DNA from: Bacteroidetes bacterium UBA7368
GTDB taxonomy: Bacteria; Bacteroidota; Rhodothermia; Rhodothermales; UBA10348
Direction of reading: 5' to 3'
Assembly: GCA_002469915.1 (NCBI GenBank)
Contig: DKOG01000047.1
Coordinates: forward strand, 1 to 8,278
Length of the DNA: 8,278 nucleotides
Shown: positions 6,299 to 8,278 of the stretch, one piece after another
Numbering within the stretch: the stretch's first letter is position 1
Layout: each line of letters starts with the position of its first letter
The notes under the pieces: model-generated
Told to the model about the DNA's origin: nothing
The model's database searches: none
Seen by the model: only the letters and a program-made list of their open reading frames with translations
Program-made: the position numbers and the translations under genes

Positions 6299-8155
6299 AT
6301 GCTGATTGTAGAAAACCCATCGCAGGATCAATACGATGCATTGTGCGCGCGCGCATCGGCACCCAATGTCGAAGTCCGATCCGATGTCGCTGCGATCATT
6401 GAGGCCGTGAAAACCAAAGGGGACGTGGCTCTTAATGAGCTCACAGCCCGGTTCGATAGCTCCAACGTAGAGTCCATTCGGGTCACTCTAGACTCGCCCA
6501 CTGTAGATGACGGCTTGAGCGAAGCTATTCTTGTAGCGAGTAGGAATATAGAGGCGTTCCATGAAGCACAAAGAGAGCCGGTAAAGCAAGTGGAAACGAG
6601 TCCCGGCGTTTTTTGCTGGCGCAAATCGGTGCCCCTAGAACGCGTTGGAATTTACATTCCCGGTGGATCTGCTCCTCTCTTTTCCACCGTGCTAATGCTG
6701 GCGTTACCAGCTAGACTGGCGGGATGTCCCGAAATCGCTTTGTGCACCCCTCCTCGAGAAGACGGCACCATACATCCGGCTATTTTGTTCGCCGCTCAGG
6801 AAGCTGGGGTAACCGAAATCTATGCCGTGGGCGGCGCTCAAGCTATTGCAGCGATGGCCTACGGGACGGAATCGATTCGTTCTGTCGATAAGATTTTTGG
6901 GCCAGGCAATATCTGGGTGGATACCGCTAAACAAATGGTCTCGTCAGACGGAGTAGCGATAGATCTCCCCGCTGGACCAACGGAGGTCGCTCTTCTCATT
7001 GATGCTACAGCTAATCCTGCCTTTGTGGCTGCGGACATGTTAGCCCAGGCAGAACACGACGTGTTGAGTGACGTCCTGGTCGTAGCACTAGAAGGCTTCA
7101 ATGTTGCTGAATTAGAAAAAGAGGTCGCCTCCCAACTCGCATCCCTTCCTCGGAAAGAGATTGCTGAAAAAGTAATCGCTCGGGCTCGCGTGGTGCTGGT
7201 TGATTCGACAAATAAGGCACTAGCGCTCATTAATCGCTACGCGCCAGAGCACTTGATTATTCAAATGCATCACGCCGAGTTATTCGCCGAACAGATTCAA
7301 CATGCAGGATCCGTATTCATCGGAGAATGGACACCAGAATCGCTGGGCGACTATGCTTCTGGCACGAATCATACGCTTCCAACCAATGGAGCTGCGCGTG
7401 CTTTTTCTGGTGTGTCGCTGGATTCGTTTATGCGCAAGATCACCTTTCAGCGGTCCACGGCCGAAGGACTCCTTGCGCTCGGACCAAAAGTCATCACGAT
7501 GGCACAGGCCGAAGAGCTCGATGGTCACGCGCGCGCTGTTGAACACCGCCTCGCCGACGTGAAAGGCTCATCTGTGACACGGTCTGCTTACATCCGCCGT
7601 GCTACGAAAGAGACGAATATCGCCATTCAAATTGACTTGGACGGAAAAGGTCGGGCAGATTGCCGCACGGGCCTAGAGTTTTTTGACCACATGCTGGATC
7701 AGATCGCACGCCACTCTGGAATGGACCTCTCCGTCCGATGTGATGGTGACCTGCAAGTCGATGAGCACCACACGATTGAGGATACGGCCATCGCGCTCGG
7801 AAATACCTTCAACCAGGCTCTTGGGGACAAGCGGGGTATAGGTCGATATGGATTCGATACTCCCATGGACGATGCGCTAGCACGCGTTGCACTCGATCTG
7901 TCCGGCCGCAATTGGTTGGTTTGGGATGTAGAGTTAACACGAGAAATGATCGGAGACGTCCCCTCTGAGATGTTTAGCCACTTTTTCAAATCGTTCTGCG
8001 ACGGGGCTGGCGCCAACCTGAATATTCAGGCTGCTGGAGATAACGAGCATCACGTGGTTGAGTCCATCTTTAAAGCATTCGCTCGGGCCCTCGGCATGGC
8101 GATCGCTCGAACAGGCGATCCGAACGTTCTCCCCTCTACCAAAGGCACCCTTTAA
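6299..8155 (+). CDS. hisD-hisB: HisD-HisB fusion: histidinol dehydrogenase plus imidazoleglycerol-phosphate dehydratase
   Basis: One 618-codon frame holds two complete histidine enzymes. Residues ~1-421 are histidinol dehydrogenase (histidinol to histidine, two NAD+-dependent steps): [11 protein letters not shown] (201-211), zinc ligands Gln250, His253, Asp351 and His410, and the catalytic pair Glu317-His318 in YAPEHL. All six sit exactly nine positions below their E. coli counterparts, so the half is intact. Residues ~426-618 are imidazoleglycerol-phosphate dehydratase (IGP to imidazole-acetol phosphate): [10 protein letters not shown] (from 461), [10 protein letters not shown] (488-497), [10 protein letters not shown] and [13 protein letters not shown] (from 582), the histidine/glutamate-rich manganese-site motifs. 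It ends in PSTKGTL, the family terminus. The linker is only about five residues (KGSSV). The HAD-type phosphatase domain that precedes the dehydratase in bifunctional HisB is absent, and so is hisC. GTG codons at 7559 and 7574 could allow internal initiation of a separate dehydratase. The gene starts 2 bases after hisG, so coupling is likely. Confidence 0.95.
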   Translation: MLIVENPSQDQYDALCARASAPNVEVRSDVAAIIEAVKTKGDVALNELTARFDSSNVESIRVTLDSPTVDDGLSEAILVASRNIEAFHEAQREPVKQVETSPGVFCWRKSVPLERVGIYIPGGSAPLFSTVLMLALPARLAGCPEIALCTPPREDGTIHPAILFAAQEAGVTEIYAVGGAQAIAAMAYGTESIRSVDKIFGPGNIWVDTAKQMVSSDGVAIDLPAGPTEVALLIDATANPAFVAADMLAQAEHDVLSDVLVVALEGFNVAELEKEVASQLASLPRKEIAEKVIARARVVLVDSTNKALALINRYAPEHLIIQMHHAELFAEQIQHAGSVFIGEWTPESLGDYASGTNHTLPTNGAARAFSGVSLDSFMRKITFQRSTAEGLLALGPKVITMAQAEELDGHARAVEHRLADVKGSSVTRSAYIRRATKETNIAIQIDLDGKGRADCRTGLEFFDHMLDQIARHSGMDLSVRCDGDLQVDEHHTIEDTAIALGNTFNQALGDKRGIGRYGFDTPMDDALARVALDLSGRNWLVWDVELTREMIGDVPSEMFSHFFKSFCDGAGANLNIQAAGDNEHHVVESIFKAFARALGMAIARTGDPNVLPSTKGTL

Positions 8156-8170
8156 ACGGCTTCTCGCACT

Positions 8171-8278
8171 ATGTCCATTGCCATTCTCAAATACAATGCG
8201 GGTAACGTGCAGTCGGTGCAGTTCGCACTGCACCGATTGGGAGCAGAAGCCATTCTGACGAATGACCTGGCGGCGCTT
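8171..8278 (+). CDS. hisH: Imidazole glycerol phosphate synthase glutaminase subunit, N-terminal fragment (3' truncated by window edge)
   Basis: Thirty-six codons from ATG 8171 run off the window. The N-terminus MSIAILKYNAGNVQSV and the continuation FALHRLGAEAILTND match HisH, the class I glutamine amidotransferase that supplies ammonia to HisF for making imidazoleglycerol phosphate. The KYNAGN form of the first loop is familiar from Bacteroidota HisH proteins. The catalytic Cys, His and Glu lie beyond the edge and cannot be checked. The gene begins 15 bases after the fusion gene's stop, without a Shine-Dalgarno motif. It makes the substrate of the dehydratase half of its neighbour, and is surely in the same operon; hisA and hisF would be expected next. 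Confidence 0.9.
   Translation, partial: MSIAILKYNAGNVQSVQFALHRLGAEAILTNDLAAL

Noticed and set aside
6859..7230. A 123-codon open frame on the minus strand inside the HisD region
   Set aside because: It lies wholly opposite a conserved enzyme in a GC-rich codon register, its sequence is low-complexity (Ala/Ser/Thr-rich), and it has no upstream signals; it is a shadow frame.

Overview
The window is ordinary chromosomal DNA of a bacterium that most resembles the Bacteroidota and allied lineages (possibly Rhodothermia or Balneolia). This placement is an inference. It rests on two good TAnnTTTG promoter -7 elements, one before a histidine leader peptide and one before dusB, on start codons that lack Shine-Dalgarno sequences, and on the protein flavour. 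I see no mobile element, CRISPR array, tRNA or rRNA, and no gene-free stretch longer than about 250 bases.

Left part (1-3962). The 3' end of a probable iron ABC transporter binding protein meets dusB (tRNA-dihydrouridine synthase, minus strand) tail to tail. Their two stop codons share the four bases CTAG. A 154-base divergent spacer follows. It leads to a plus-strand pair: an NPP-type phosphodiesterase with a lipoprotein signal, and, 9 bases later, a THUMP-domain RNA methyltransferase.

Middle (3993-5251). A class III PLP aminotransferase of the ArgD/ornithine aminotransferase type lies on the minus strand, starts with GTG, and diverges from the histidine operon. The 80-base spacer carries the his promoter.

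Right part (5215-8278). This is the start of a histidine biosynthesis operon with what looks like a complete transcription attenuator: promoter, a 31-codon leader peptide with seven histidines, candidate pause and antiterminator pairings, and a strong intrinsic terminator with nine T's. Then come hisG (long form), a single gene fusing histidinol dehydrogenase (HisD) to imidazoleglycerol-phosphate dehydratase (the HisB C-terminal activity), and the start of hisH. hisC and the phosphatase half of HisB, expected between hisD and the dehydratase in many Bacteroidota-type operons, are absent.

The two most interesting items are the His-leader attenuator and the HisD-HisB fusion. Both can be read directly from the sequence. 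I did not find evidence for an entirely new system such as a defence island or novel RNA family.
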